Shown piece after piece: positions 31,045 through 39,024 of a stretch of DNA of 54,909 nt; positions within the stretch are counted from its first letter, which is position 1; each line of letters opens with the position of its first letter. The notes under the pieces were generated by a model. That model searched no databases, was not told the DNA's origin, and worked only from the letters and a program-made list of their open reading frames with translations. The position numbers were made by a program, and so were the translations under genes. Source of the DNA: JAEUNJ01 sp052035955 (lineage in GTDB: Bacteria > Pseudomonadota > Gammaproteobacteria > Burkholderiales > Rhodocyclaceae); contig JBPOHD010000080.1 in the NCBI GenBank assembly GCA_052035955.1, forward strand, positions 1 through 54,909. Direction: 5' to 3'.

Positions 31045-31938
31045 TCAGGCCAGGGCGTGGTCGACGAGCAGGGCGGCGAAGAGCAGGGCCAGGTAGAGGA
31101 TGGACCAGCGGAAGGATTTGCGCGCGACCTCGTCCGTGTAGCTGCGCCAGACGCGCCAGGCGTGGAGGAGGAAGACGCCGTCCAGGACGATTGCGGCCAG
31201 AAGGTAGGGAAGCCCGCTCATGCCGACCAGCCACGGCATAAGGGTGACCGCCGTCAGGCCGACCGTGTACAGGAAGACGGCCCGGCGGGTGTATGCGGCG
31301 CCGTGGGTGACCGGCAGCATGGGCAGGCCGGCGGCGGCGTATTCCTTGGCCCGATAAAGCGCCAGGGACCAGAAGTGGGGCGGCGTCCAGACGAAGATGA
31401 TGAGGAAGAGCAGCCACGCCTCTGCCGGCGCTTCTCCGGTCACCGCCGCCCAGCCGAGCACCGGCGGCATGGCGCCCGAGGCGCCGCCGATGACGATGTT
31501 CTGGGAGGTGCGGGGTTTCAGGTAGATCGTATAGACGATCGCGTAGCCGACGAAGGTCGCCAGGGTGAGCCACATGGTCAGGTGGTTCACAAAGTGGTAG
31601 AGCAGCGACAGCCCGACGCCACCCATCACCCCCGAAAAAAAGAAGACCTCGAAGACGCTGACTTCGCCCCGCGGCAAGGGTCGCGCCCGGGTACGCGCCA
31701 TGACGGCGTCGATGTTCTGTTCGATCAGGCAATTCACCGCGGCGGCGGCGCCGGCGGCCAGGGCGATGCCGACGGTACCGGCGATCAGGACGTGGGGCGG
31801 CACCATGCCCGGGGCAGCCATGAACATGCCGATCACGGCACAGAAGACGATCAGCGACACCACACGCGGCTTGGTCAGCTGGACGTAGGCGTTGAACCGC
31901 AGGGCGGTGGTCTGCAGAACGAGGGTGGCTTCCTTCAT
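31045..31938 (-). CDS. ctaB: Protoheme IX farnesyltransferase (heme O synthase)
   Basis: This UbiA-family enzyme adds a farnesyl group to heme b, giving heme O for the oxidase. The 297-aa protein has about nine membrane segments. The prenyl-diphosphate motif is NCLIEQNIDAVMARTRARPL, and a second conserved loop contains YTIYLKPRTSQNIVIGGASG. AAGGA lies before the start at 31938. It is at the edge of the cytochrome oxidase locus. No heme A synthase (ctaA) gene is adjacent. Confidence 0.96.
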   Translation of the reverse strand: MKEATLVLQTTALRFNAYVQLTKPRVVSLIVFCAVIGMFMAAPGMVPPHVLIAGTVGIALAAGAAAAVNCLIEQNIDAVMARTRARPLPRGEVSVFEVFFFSGVMGGVGLSLLYHFVNHLTMWLTLATFVGYAIVYTIYLKPRTSQNIVIGGASGAMPPVLGWAAVTGEAPAEAWLLFLIIFVWTPPHFWSLALYRAKEYAAAGLPMLPVTHGAAYTRRAVFLYTVGLTAVTLMPWLVGMSGLPYLLAAIVLDGVFLLHAWRVWRSYTDEVARKSFRWSILYLALLFAALLVDHALA

Positions 31939-32094
31939 CGCGATCCTTGAGGGCCGATCCGTTGAGGTTTGAATGGTCGCGCGAGTTTATCACGGCCGTC
32001 GGGCGCATATACTGCTGCCTCCGCGTAGTGCGCCCCTTCCGATGAAATGCAGCCGAGCCGTGGCTCTGGGGCCGGCGACCGTTCCCGTTCTTCC

Positions 32095-33435
32095 ATGAAC
32101 CCAGACCTTCCCATCCCCGACGACGTTTCCCGCCGCCTCGCCCGTGGCTGGCTCTGGATCGGGATCGCGGCCCTGATCGGGTCCGGCCTTCTGGCCGTCC
32201 TGCTGGTGCTCTCGCGCACCCCGGGTATCCAGGACGTCTTCCCGCTGCGCGACTTCTTTCGCGCCGCCCTGGTGGTACACGTGGATCTTTCCGTCGCCAT
32301 CTGGTTCATGGCCTTTGCCGGCGTGCCGTGGAGCCTGATCGGTGGCGCCCGCTGGACCGCCCTGGCACGGAGCGGGCTGGTCCTCGCCGCCATTGGAACG
32401 GCCTTGTTGACGCTCAGCCCCTTCTTCCCCGGCGCGCTGCCGGTACTGAACAATTACATACCGGTACTGGACCATCCCGTGTTCTTCGCCGGGCTGGGGA
32501 TCGCCGGCGCCGGTTTTGCGGTCACGATCGTTCGCACCCTGGTCTGCGGGCTGCCCGGCGCGGCCACCGGGTCATCCCTCGCCTGGGGCATCTGGCTGTC
32601 GTCGCTGGCGGGTGCCGTGGCGATGGTGCTCTTCGGTGCCGGTTGGCTGCAAAGGCCAGCGTGGGAGGGCCAGGCCCTCTACGAAGCGGTGTTCTGGGCC
32701 GGCGGCCATGCGCTGCAGTTCCAGCACACACTGCTCCTGGCCGTGGGATGGTTTGCCCTCGCCGCAGCCCTCGGCCACCCGCCGCTGCGCCTGCCGCGAA
32801 CGACGGCCCTCCTGTTCTGGCTGGCTGCCCTGCCGGTCGCGGCGGCGCCCCTCGTGCTGCTTGCCGGACCACCCGGCAGTGCCGGACACGTGGCCGGCTA
32901 CGCGCGACTGATGGAATGGGGGCATCCATTGATGCTGCCCCTGGTGGCAGCTGCGGGCCTGGCCCTGTTCCGGGTCCTCGGCCAGTCCTCGCCCCTCAAG
33001 TCGGCCTTCCTGGCCTCCTTCGTCCTGTTCGCGGCGGGCGGAGTCCTCGCCTACATGATCAGGGGTGCCAACGTGGTCATCCCGGCCCACTACCACGGCT
33101 CCATCGTCGGCGTCACCCTGGCTTTCATGGGATTGGCCTACCTGCTGTTGCCGCGACTGGGCTGGGCCGAACCGACCGGGCGACTGGCGCGCTGGCAGCC
33201 GTATGTCTATGGCGGCGGCCAGTTGCTGCACATCCTCGGGCTGGCCTGGTCCGGCGGCTATGGGGTGCAGCGCAAGGTAGCCGGCGCGGAGCAGGTCCTG
33301 GTCTCCCTGCCGCAGAAGATCGGCATGGGCATGATGGGCCTCGGGGGCCTCATCGCCATCATCGGCGGACTGCTCTTCGTGGTCGTCTGCCTGAGGGCGA
33401 TCCTCGGAGCTCAGCCGGCGGTCAGCGCCAGATAG
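32095..33435 (+). CDS. Heme-copper oxidase subunit I-like membrane protein, atypical metal site
   Basis: A 446-aa protein with about twelve membrane segments and a subunit-I-like course. His62 (VVHVDLSVAIWFM) fits the helix II heme ligand. His332/His334 (VVIPAHYHGSIVGV) fit the helix X HFH pair. LLHILGLAWSGGYGVQRKV resembles the helix XI MHFLGLxGMPRR region. At the helix VI position GGHALQFQH replaces HPEVY, so the cross-linked Tyr is missing. No HH pair matches helix VII; the nearest is WGHPLML. It may bind hemes but probably lacks a normal CuB centre. It is divergent from ctaB and overlaps the sco gene tail-to-tail by 25 bases. The start is uncertain (ATG at 32047 also possible). Confidence 0.78.
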   Translation: MNPDLPIPDDVSRRLARGWLWIGIAALIGSGLLAVLLVLSRTPGIQDVFPLRDFFRAALVVHVDLSVAIWFMAFAGVPWSLIGGARWTALARSGLVLAAIGTALLTLSPFFPGALPVLNNYIPVLDHPVFFAGLGIAGAGFAVTIVRTLVCGLPGAATGSSLAWGIWLSSLAGAVAMVLFGAGWLQRPAWEGQALYEAVFWAGGHALQFQHTLLLAVGWFALAAALGHPPLRLPRTTALLFWLAALPVAAAPLVLLAGPPGSAGHVAGYARLMEWGHPLMLPLVAAAGLALFRVLGQSSPLKSAFLASFVLFAAGGVLAYMIRGANVVIPAHYHGSIVGVTLAFMGLAYLLLPRLGWAEPTGRLARWQPYVYGGGQLLHILGLAWSGGYGVQRKVAGAEQVLVSLPQKIGMGMMGLGGLIAIIGGLLFVVVCLRAILGAQPAVSAR

Positions 33436-34055
33436 TCGGCAACCATCCGTTTGGCATCCTGCGGCGCCGAGAATACGGCGAGCAGGCGACCCTTCGGGTC
33501 GATCAGGTAGATGGCGGCGGTGTGGTCCACGGCGTAATGCTTTTCTCCGGACTTGTCATGGCGCACGTAATAGACCCCGAGGTGCTTGGCCAGGGCCGCC
33601 AGGGCTGCATCGTCGCCGACGGCGCCGATGAAGGCGGGATCGAAGTGGGGCACGTACTGGGCGAGCAACGCCGGCGTGTCGCGCTTCGGGTCCACGGAGA
33701 CGAAGGCGACCTGCGGCTCGGCTCCCTTGGCTTCCGCGATGCCGGCCTTGACCTGGGCCATCAGGGCCAGGGCGGTCGGGCAGATGTCCGGGCACTGGGT
33801 GTAGCCGAAGAACAGAAAGGTCCATCGCCCGGTCAAGTCCTTGTCCGTGAATTTGCCGCCGGCCCTCTCGAAATCGAAGGCGGGCAAGGGCTTCTCGTCC
33901 CGCAACAGGGTGGCAGACAGGTTCTGGGATGGAGGCATGCCGGCGGGAACCCGGGGTGTCACGGTCGCTCGCCAGGCGAGGAGGGCGCCCCCGACGGCGA
34001 GGACGGCCCCCAGCCAGACGAAGGTCCGCGCCCAATTTCCGGATTTCACTTCCAT
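33411..34055 (-). CDS. Sco1/SenC copper chaperone
   Basis: A 214-aa protein with one N-terminal membrane anchor (residues ~10-30, TFVWLGAVLAVGGALLAW) and a thioredoxin-like periplasmic domain. The copper ligands are visible: Cys88 and Cys92 in TQCPDICPTALALM, and His178 in YAVDHTAAIYLID. Sco proteins deliver copper to the CuA site of CoxB. It follows coxA on the same strand, after a hairpin, as the last gene of the cox operon. Its 3' end overlaps the divergent oxidase-like gene by 25 bases. Confidence 0.93.
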   Translation of the reverse strand: MEVKSGNWARTFVWLGAVLAVGGALLAWRATVTPRVPAGMPPSQNLSATLLRDEKPLPAFDFERAGGKFTDKDLTGRWTFLFFGYTQCPDICPTALALMAQVKAGIAEAKGAEPQVAFVSVDPKRDTPALLAQYVPHFDPAFIGAVGDDAALAALAKHLGVYYVRHDKSGEKHYAVDHTAAIYLIDPKGRLLAVFSAPQDAKRMVADYLALTAG

Positions 34056-34073
34056 CGACCCTTTCCAAATGAA

Positions 34074-34095
34074 CGAGGCACCCGCAGGTGCCTCG
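34074..34095 (-). terminator. Hairpin after coxA
   Basis: On the minus strand CGAGGCACC(tgcg)GGTGCCTCG followed by TTCATTTGG. The 9-bp stem lies between the coxA stop and the sco start, so it may attenuate rather than fully stop transcription into sco. Confidence 0.6.
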
Positions 34096-34125
34096 TGGCG
34101 ATGCTAGCAGATCAGTTACGGCGCG

Positions 34126-35697
34126 TCACTTGCGCCCGTAGCAGTAGGGGTCCCACTCCTCTGAAACCGAGGGCGGAGACGGCCAGTTGCCGTGGGGCGG
34201 CGGCGAGACCGTGGTCCATTCCAGGGACTTGGAGCCCCAGGGATTGTCGCCGGCCGCCGGACCCTTGACGGCGCCGACGACCCAATTGACGACGGCGATC
34301 AGGAAACCGACACCCAGGATGGCCGCACCTACTGTCATCAACTGGTGGGCGCCTTCGAATTGCGGAAAGTGGGAGTAGTCGTAATACCGCCGCGGCATGC
34401 CCTTGACCCCGATGTCCATCATGGTCCAGAAGACGATGTTGGTGCCGACGAAGGTAAGCCAGAAGCCGGCCTTGCCCCAGAACTCGTTGTACATGCGGCC
34501 GGTCATCTTCGGAAACCAGTAATAGACCCCGGCGAAGATGGAGAAGGTTCCCGCGACGGCCATCACGTAGTGGAAGTGTCCCACGACATAGTAGGTATCC
34601 GACAGGTGCAGGGTCAGGGAGGTCACCGCCAGCGGGACGCCGGTCAGGCCGCCGATGAGGAACAGGAATAGCACGCCCAGGGCGTAGAGCATCGGCGTCT
34701 CGAAGGTGATGGCGCCCTTGTAGAGGGTTCCCACCAGGCCGATCACCATGAGGCCCACCGGCACCGAGATCATCAGCGTGGTCACCATTTGGCCGATGCG
34801 CAGCCAGTCGGCCATGCCAGTCACGTAGAGGTGGTGCACCCAGACCTCGCCGGCCAGCAGGACGATGCCGCCGATGCCGCCATAGACCACCATCTTGTAG
34901 TTGAAGACGCGGTTCTTGGCAAAGGTGGAGACGATCTCGTAGATGACGCCGATGAAGGGCAGGAAGATGACGTACACCGCAGGATGCGAATAGAACCAGA
35001 ACAGGTTCTGGTAGGTCAGCACGTCGCCGCCCCGGGTGGGATCGAAGAAATTCGTGCCCAGGTACTTGTCCAGGCTGATCATGGTCACGGCGGTGCCCAG
35101 CACCGGCACGAAGATCAACTGCAGCACGAAGGCGCCGAGGGTGCACCAGACGAAGATGTTCAGCTTGCCGAGGGTCAGCCCAGGGGCCCTCATGTAGGCG
35201 ATCGTGGTGAGGAAGTTCACGCCACCGATGATCGACGCGAAACCCAGGATCAGCACCGTGAAGGTGTACATCGCCGTATTGCCCGTGGTGATCGTCGAAT
35301 AGGGCGGATAGCCGGTCCACATGACGTCCGGCGGGTCGGGCAGGAAGAAGGTCAGCAGGGCCAGGATGATGCCGACGTAGAACAGCCAGACCGACAGCGC
35401 ATTGACCCGCGGGAAGGCCACGTCCTTGGCCCCGATCATCAAAGGAATGCAGAAGTTGGCGAAGAATCCTGTCAGGGCCGGGATCTGGAAGCCGAGGATC
35501 ATCACCGCTCCGTGGGCATAGAGCCACACGTTGTACTGGGTCGGGTTGGCGGTGATGGTCGGACCCACGGTGGAGAGTTCGGCGCGCATCAACAGCGCCA
35601 TGATGCCGGCGACGGCAAAGGCGGCGATGGAACCGATCAGGTAAAGGACGCCGACCCGCTTGTGGTCGGTGGTGAAAATCCATTCTTTCCAGTTCAT
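34126..35697 (-). CDS. coxA: Cytochrome c oxidase subunit I (A2-type)
   Basis: The catalytic subunit of an aa3-type oxidase, 523 aa with twelve membrane segments. The helix II ligand is in YAHGAVMILGFQIPA. The CuB site is FWFYSHPAVYVIFLP plus GEVWVHHLY, and the helix X pair is VVGHFHYVMAVAG. The Glu of HPEVY is replaced and Tyr-Ser precedes HP, which is the mark of A2-type proton channels. The start at 35697 (MNWKEWIFTTDHKRVG) is standard for the family. It is co-transcribed with coxB (13 bases apart), the Sco-like gene and coxC. Confidence 0.96.
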   Translation of the reverse strand: MNWKEWIFTTDHKRVGVLYLIGSIAAFAVAGIMALLMRAELSTVGPTITANPTQYNVWLYAHGAVMILGFQIPALTGFFANFCIPLMIGAKDVAFPRVNALSVWLFYVGIILALLTFFLPDPPDVMWTGYPPYSTITTGNTAMYTFTVLILGFASIIGGVNFLTTIAYMRAPGLTLGKLNIFVWCTLGAFVLQLIFVPVLGTAVTMISLDKYLGTNFFDPTRGGDVLTYQNLFWFYSHPAVYVIFLPFIGVIYEIVSTFAKNRVFNYKMVVYGGIGGIVLLAGEVWVHHLYVTGMADWLRIGQMVTTLMISVPVGLMVIGLVGTLYKGAITFETPMLYALGVLFLFLIGGLTGVPLAVTSLTLHLSDTYYVVGHFHYVMAVAGTFSIFAGVYYWFPKMTGRMYNEFWGKAGFWLTFVGTNIVFWTMMDIGVKGMPRRYYDYSHFPQFEGAHQLMTVGAAILGVGFLIAVVNWVVGAVKGPAAGDNPWGSKSLEWTTVSPPPHGNWPSPPSVSEEWDPYCYGRK

Positions 35698-35710
35698 TCC
35701 GTGGCTCTCC

Positions 35711-36529
35711 TTACGCGGATTTCTTCTTGCCGGCCTTCGGCGCCGGGGCCGGAGCGGCGGCGGGGACCGGGGCGGCGCCGGACTCGGCGGTCTTGATCTT
35801 GGCGCCCTCCTGGTCGTACCAGGCATTGAACTCAGCCTCAGGGACGACGATGATCTTCCCCGCCATGTAGGAGTGCATGACTCCGCAATACTCGGCGCAG
35901 GTCACCAGGTGCTCTCCGGGCTCTTTTGGGAGGAACCAGAGGTAGGTCACCCGGCCGGGCATGGAGTCCTCCTTCACACGGAAGTCGGGAATGAAGTGGC
36001 TGTGCAGGGTGTCGCGACTGGTCATGCGCAGCACCACCGGCTTGCCCGCCGGGACCTTGAGCTCGTTCTGGGTGCGGACGCCGTTGGGGTAGGTGTAGTC
36101 CCAGCTGTACATGCCGGACTCCAGCTGCACCTCCAGCCGATCGGCGGGCACCTGCCGGTACGCGTTCCACAGTTGCCAGCCGTTGGCAGCGACGAACAGG
36201 TCGTCGGCCAGGAAGACGAAAGTCGGTATCACCGCCCAGGCCACGGCCGTGGCCGGAGAGAGCTTGGGTGACTGCCCCTCCTCGCCCGGGCCGCGCGCGC
36301 GGTATTTCCAGATGAAGTAGGCCGTCATCAGCGCGAACAGGATGCCGATGACGGTGATGTCGATGATCACCTCTTTCCAGAGGTGATCCCAGCCGGCGGC
36401 CGGGTCGACGATCTTGGCCGGCGCTGCCCCCTTCTCGGCGTAGGCCGGCGTCGCCGCCGCCATGTCCGCCATCAGGCAGCCGGCCGCGACCAGCAGCCCG
36501 GCGAGGCCTCTTTGCATCGAATCACGCAT
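35711..36529 (-). CDS. coxB: Cytochrome c oxidase subunit II
   Basis: The CuA-bearing subunit that takes electrons from cytochrome c. The 272-aa protein has a signal peptide, a membrane hairpin (about 52-75, EVIIDITVIGILFALMTAYF, and 92-112) and a cupredoxin domain. CuA ligands are His176 (LHSHFIPDF), Cys211, Cys215, His219 and Met222 (CAEYCGVMHSYM); Glu213 is conserved. The C-terminus is an Ala/Pro/Lys tail with no fused cytochrome c domain, unlike caa3 enzymes. It overlaps the Sco-like gene by eight bases. Confidence 0.96.
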   Translation of the reverse strand: MRDSMQRGLAGLLVAAGCLMADMAAATPAYAEKGAAPAKIVDPAAGWDHLWKEVIIDITVIGILFALMTAYFIWKYRARGPGEEGQSPKLSPATAVAWAVIPTFVFLADDLFVAANGWQLWNAYRQVPADRLEVQLESGMYSWDYTYPNGVRTQNELKVPAGKPVVLRMTSRDTLHSHFIPDFRVKEDSMPGRVTYLWFLPKEPGEHLVTCAEYCGVMHSYMAGKIIVVPEAEFNAWYDQEGAKIKTAESGAAPVPAAAPAPAPKAGKKKSA

Positions 36530-37322
36530 GCGTCCTCCCCATCCTTTTTCTGTATATCCAAGCACCCAAGACCATCAAAGTAATTCCCGACAGCAGGGAA
36601 CCGACCCCCGCCAGCAGGGAGTAATTCCACTGGTAGCGCCCTTCGGCGTAGTTGTAGCTGAAGCAGGCCCCCGTCATGATGTCGAAGACCGCCGTGGAGT
36701 TCGAAATCCGTTCCCAGTCGGCGTCCATGATCGCCAACTCGATATTGCGGGCGTCCATGCGAGTGCCGTAGATATAACGCGCGACGCGACCCTGCGGCGT
36801 CAGGAATACCAGCACGTTCGGATGCAGGAAGGCTTCAGCGGCATCCGACCAGAAGAAACGGAAACCGACGCTGCCGGCGAAGGCGGCCTGCCCATCGGGC
36901 TGCTTCACCACTGCATGGCGCCAGCCACCGCGCATCGACTCGGGAACCGCGCCCGTCTTGCCCAGGAACTCCGAGGCGCTGGCCGGCGTGTCCCTGCGGT
37001 CGAAGGACACCGTGAGCACACGGTAATCCTCCCCAAGGCGAAAGCGGTCCACCTTGGACAGCACCTTGGCCAGTTCGGCATTCATGACCGGGCAGGTGCC
37101 GTCGCAGCCGTAATACGAAAGCATCAGGATCAGCGGCCTTCCCCGCAGATCGCCGATGCGGAAATCTTCGCCGGAGGCGTCTGTGAGCACGGTCCCCTCC
37201 GGCAGCTTCGAACCCAGGTATTTGGGCTCGTCGATCTGCATGAAGGACGAATCGACAACCGATTCCCGCGTGGGTTCGCTCACGGCGCGCGCGCCCATGG
37301 ACGACAGCATCGCCAGCAGCAC
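36522..37322 (-). CDS. Membrane-anchored Sco/SenC-like protein within the cox operon
   Basis: A 266-aa protein with an N-terminal hydrophobic segment, a thioredoxin-like domain with Cys73 and Cys77 (YYGCDGTCPVMNAEL) and His167 (AFLHPNVLVFL), and an extra C-terminal membrane helix (SLLAGVGSLLSGITLMVLGA) that ordinary Sco1 lacks. It is probably a copper chaperone or thiol reductase for oxidase assembly. The start is unclear: GTG at 37322, five bases after the coxC stop, or ATG at 37310; neither has a good ribosome binding site, so coupling to coxC is likely. Confidence 0.82.
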   Translation of the reverse strand: MLLAMLSSMGARAVSEPTRESVVDSSFMQIDEPKYLGSKLPEGTVLTDASGEDFRIGDLRGRPLILMLSYYGCDGTCPVMNAELAKVLSKVDRFRLGEDYRVLTVSFDRRDTPASASEFLGKTGAVPESMRGGWRHAVVKQPDGQAAFAGSVGFRFFWSDAAEAFLHPNVLVFLTPQGRVARYIYGTRMDARNIELAIMDADWERISNSTAVFDIMTGACFSYNYAEGRYQWNYSLLAGVGSLLSGITLMVLGAWIYRKRMGRTHA

Positions 37323-37327
37323 GACGG

Positions 37328-38095
37328 TTACCAGTAGTAAACCTGGGAGACGACGAAGAACCAAATGATGTCCACGAAATGCCAGTAAAGGCCCGCCGTC
37401 CGGGCGAAGCCCATGCTGAGGTTGCCTGAAAGGGCCGGCTTGAGCGCGGCCAGGAAGATGCAGAGGCCGACGATCACGTGGGACCCGTGCAGACCGGTAA
37501 TGGAGAAGAAGACTGTCCCGAACACGTTGGTCTTGACCGAGAAGCCCTCGTGGAAGAGGTGGCTCCATTCGAAGGCGGACATGCCCAGGAATCCGGCACC
37601 GAGCACGATGGTGATCAGGAGCCATTTCACGTAACCGGACTTGTCGCCGCGATGGAGGAGATCCTCCGCATAGTGGATCGTGAAGCTCGATGCGACCAGC
37701 ACGGCGGTCATCACCAGGGGCATCACCTTGGGCAATTCCACGGTGCCCGCGGGCGGCCAGACCGGGGCGATCAGGCGCATGTACCAGTAGCCGGCGAACA
37801 TGGAGATGAAGATCATCGCCTCGGCCAGGATGAACCAGCCCATGGCCCCGTAGCTGAGCCCCTCGCCCTGGGTATGGGCCTCGTTGACCCAGCCGACGAT
37901 CCCGGCGACGATCATCGGCACGCCGAGCCCGAGGCTCAGGATCGCCGCGAAGGGCATGTTGTAGGCGAAATGGAACGAAAACGCGATCGGCAGCATGAAC
38001 AGGATGCCGAAGCTGATCACGAAGGGCCAGACGCTGGTGTCCCAATGGGCGTGGGCCGCGCCGTGATGACCGTCGTGCGCGTGTGCGTGCGCCAT
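37328..38095 (-). CDS. coxC: Cytochrome c oxidase subunit III
   Basis: A 255-aa protein with seven membrane segments. The His-rich N-terminus (MAHAHAHDGHHGAAHAHWD) is followed by the typical helices, MSAFEWSHLFHEGFSVKTNV, the signature FFSITGLHGSHVIVGLCIF and the C-terminal GLYWHFVDIIWFFVVSQVYYW region. The start at 38095 has GGGAGGGAG upstream, which decides it. It is the first gene of the coxC-sco-coxB-coxA operon, an unusual order with subunit III first. The His-rich tail could bind metal. Confidence 0.94.
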   Translation of the reverse strand: MAHAHAHDGHHGAAHAHWDTSVWPFVISFGILFMLPIAFSFHFAYNMPFAAILSLGLGVPMIVAGIVGWVNEAHTQGEGLSYGAMGWFILAEAMIFISMFAGYWYMRLIAPVWPPAGTVELPKVMPLVMTAVLVASSFTIHYAEDLLHRGDKSGYVKWLLITIVLGAGFLGMSAFEWSHLFHEGFSVKTNVFGTVFFSITGLHGSHVIVGLCIFLAALKPALSGNLSMGFARTAGLYWHFVDIIWFFVVSQVYYW

Positions 38096-38280
38096 GTACT
38101 CCCTCCCTGTTGTGTTTCTCGCCCCGCATGTTCGCCTGCTCGTGTCGGGCGGCGGTTGCGATCGGTTTAATTCTGAAACATAATAATGCGACAAATCGCC
38201 GCATGATTATTTCAGGCTTTAGGCGACTCCGCAACGGCAGCGCAGAAGCGCGCCTGCTTCCCCGGGAGGAAAACTCGACG

Positions 38281-38934
38281 ATGAAACAACGTTTGCTGCT
38301 CGCGCTCGCATTCGCCGGCGCCGCCGGAATCTCTTCGGCGGCCGGCAACCCGGAAGCGGGCAAGGAGAAATCCGCCGCCTGCGGCGGTTGCCATGGCGTG
38401 GACGGGAATAATGCGCCGGAGATCTTCGCCGCGCTGAAGGCGCCGAAGCTGGCCGGGCAGTTGCCCGAGTACATCGCCAAGCAACTGCACGACTTTCGCG
38501 CCGGACGCCGGACGAACGAGCAGATGACTCCCCAGGCACAGGCGGTGGCGGAGGCCGACATCGCCGACATCGCCGCCTATTTCGGGCAGCAGAAGGCGAC
38601 GCCGGCCGAGGGCAGGAAGGAGCTGGCCGCCCAGGGGGAGAAGATCTTCCACAAAGGCAAGGGACGGCCCGCCGTCGTCGCGGCCTGCGTCGGCTGTCAT
38701 GGCCTCAAGGGGGTCGGCCGCGGTGACTGGAGCAAGACTTACAGCCGGGTTCCGGTCGTTCTGGCGCCCGCCTTGGGCGGCCAGCATGCCGCCTACATTG
38801 CCGGCCAGCTCAAGGCCTACAAGGATGGCGCGAGAAACAACGATCCGGCGAAGGTGATGCGCGACATCGCCGGTCGCCTGGACGAGCAGGACATCGCCGC
38901 GGTTTCGGAATACCTGGCGACCGTGGCACGCTGA
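38281..38934 (+). CDS. Diheme cytochrome c4-like protein
   Basis: A 217-aa periplasmic electron carrier. After the signal peptide (residues 1-21) there are two heme sites, CGGCH (34-38) and CVGCH (136-140), one per cytochrome c domain. Candidate axial Met ligands are in NEQMTPQAQ and AKVMRDIAGRL. The size and two-domain layout match cytochrome c4, a donor to terminal oxidases. It has GGAGG upstream of the ATG and is divergent from the cox operon, which suggests joint regulation. A terminator follows it. Confidence 0.93.
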   Translation: MKQRLLLALAFAGAAGISSAAGNPEAGKEKSAACGGCHGVDGNNAPEIFAALKAPKLAGQLPEYIAKQLHDFRAGRRTNEQMTPQAQAVAEADIADIAAYFGQQKATPAEGRKELAAQGEKIFHKGKGRPAVVAACVGCHGLKGVGRGDWSKTYSRVPVVLAPALGGQHAAYIAGQLKAYKDGARNNDPAKVMRDIAGRLDEQDIAAVSEYLATVAR

Positions 38935-38998
38935 GGATACGGAGGAGGAGACGGGGCGGCGGCGCAAGAAAGGCAAGCCGAACCCGGAGAAAACAGCC

Positions 38999-39024
38999 CG
39001 CCCACAAGGTGGGCGTTTTCATTT
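38999..39024. terminator. Bidirectional terminator between cytochrome c4 and mpl
   Basis: CGCCCAC(aag)GTGGGCG at 38999-39015 followed by TTTTCATTT on the plus strand. The minus strand has AAAACGCC... and a later TGTTTTC. It separates two convergent genes; the tail includes the mpl stop. Confidence 0.8.

Noticed and set aside
32095..33435. CcoN of a cbb3 oxidase
   Set aside because: The metal-site motifs of CcoN are not found and no ccoO or ccoP gene is adjacent.
37331..38570. Long minus frame continuous with the Sco-like gene
   Set aside because: It covers coxC and the cytochrome c4 start in another frame and has no protein-like character there.
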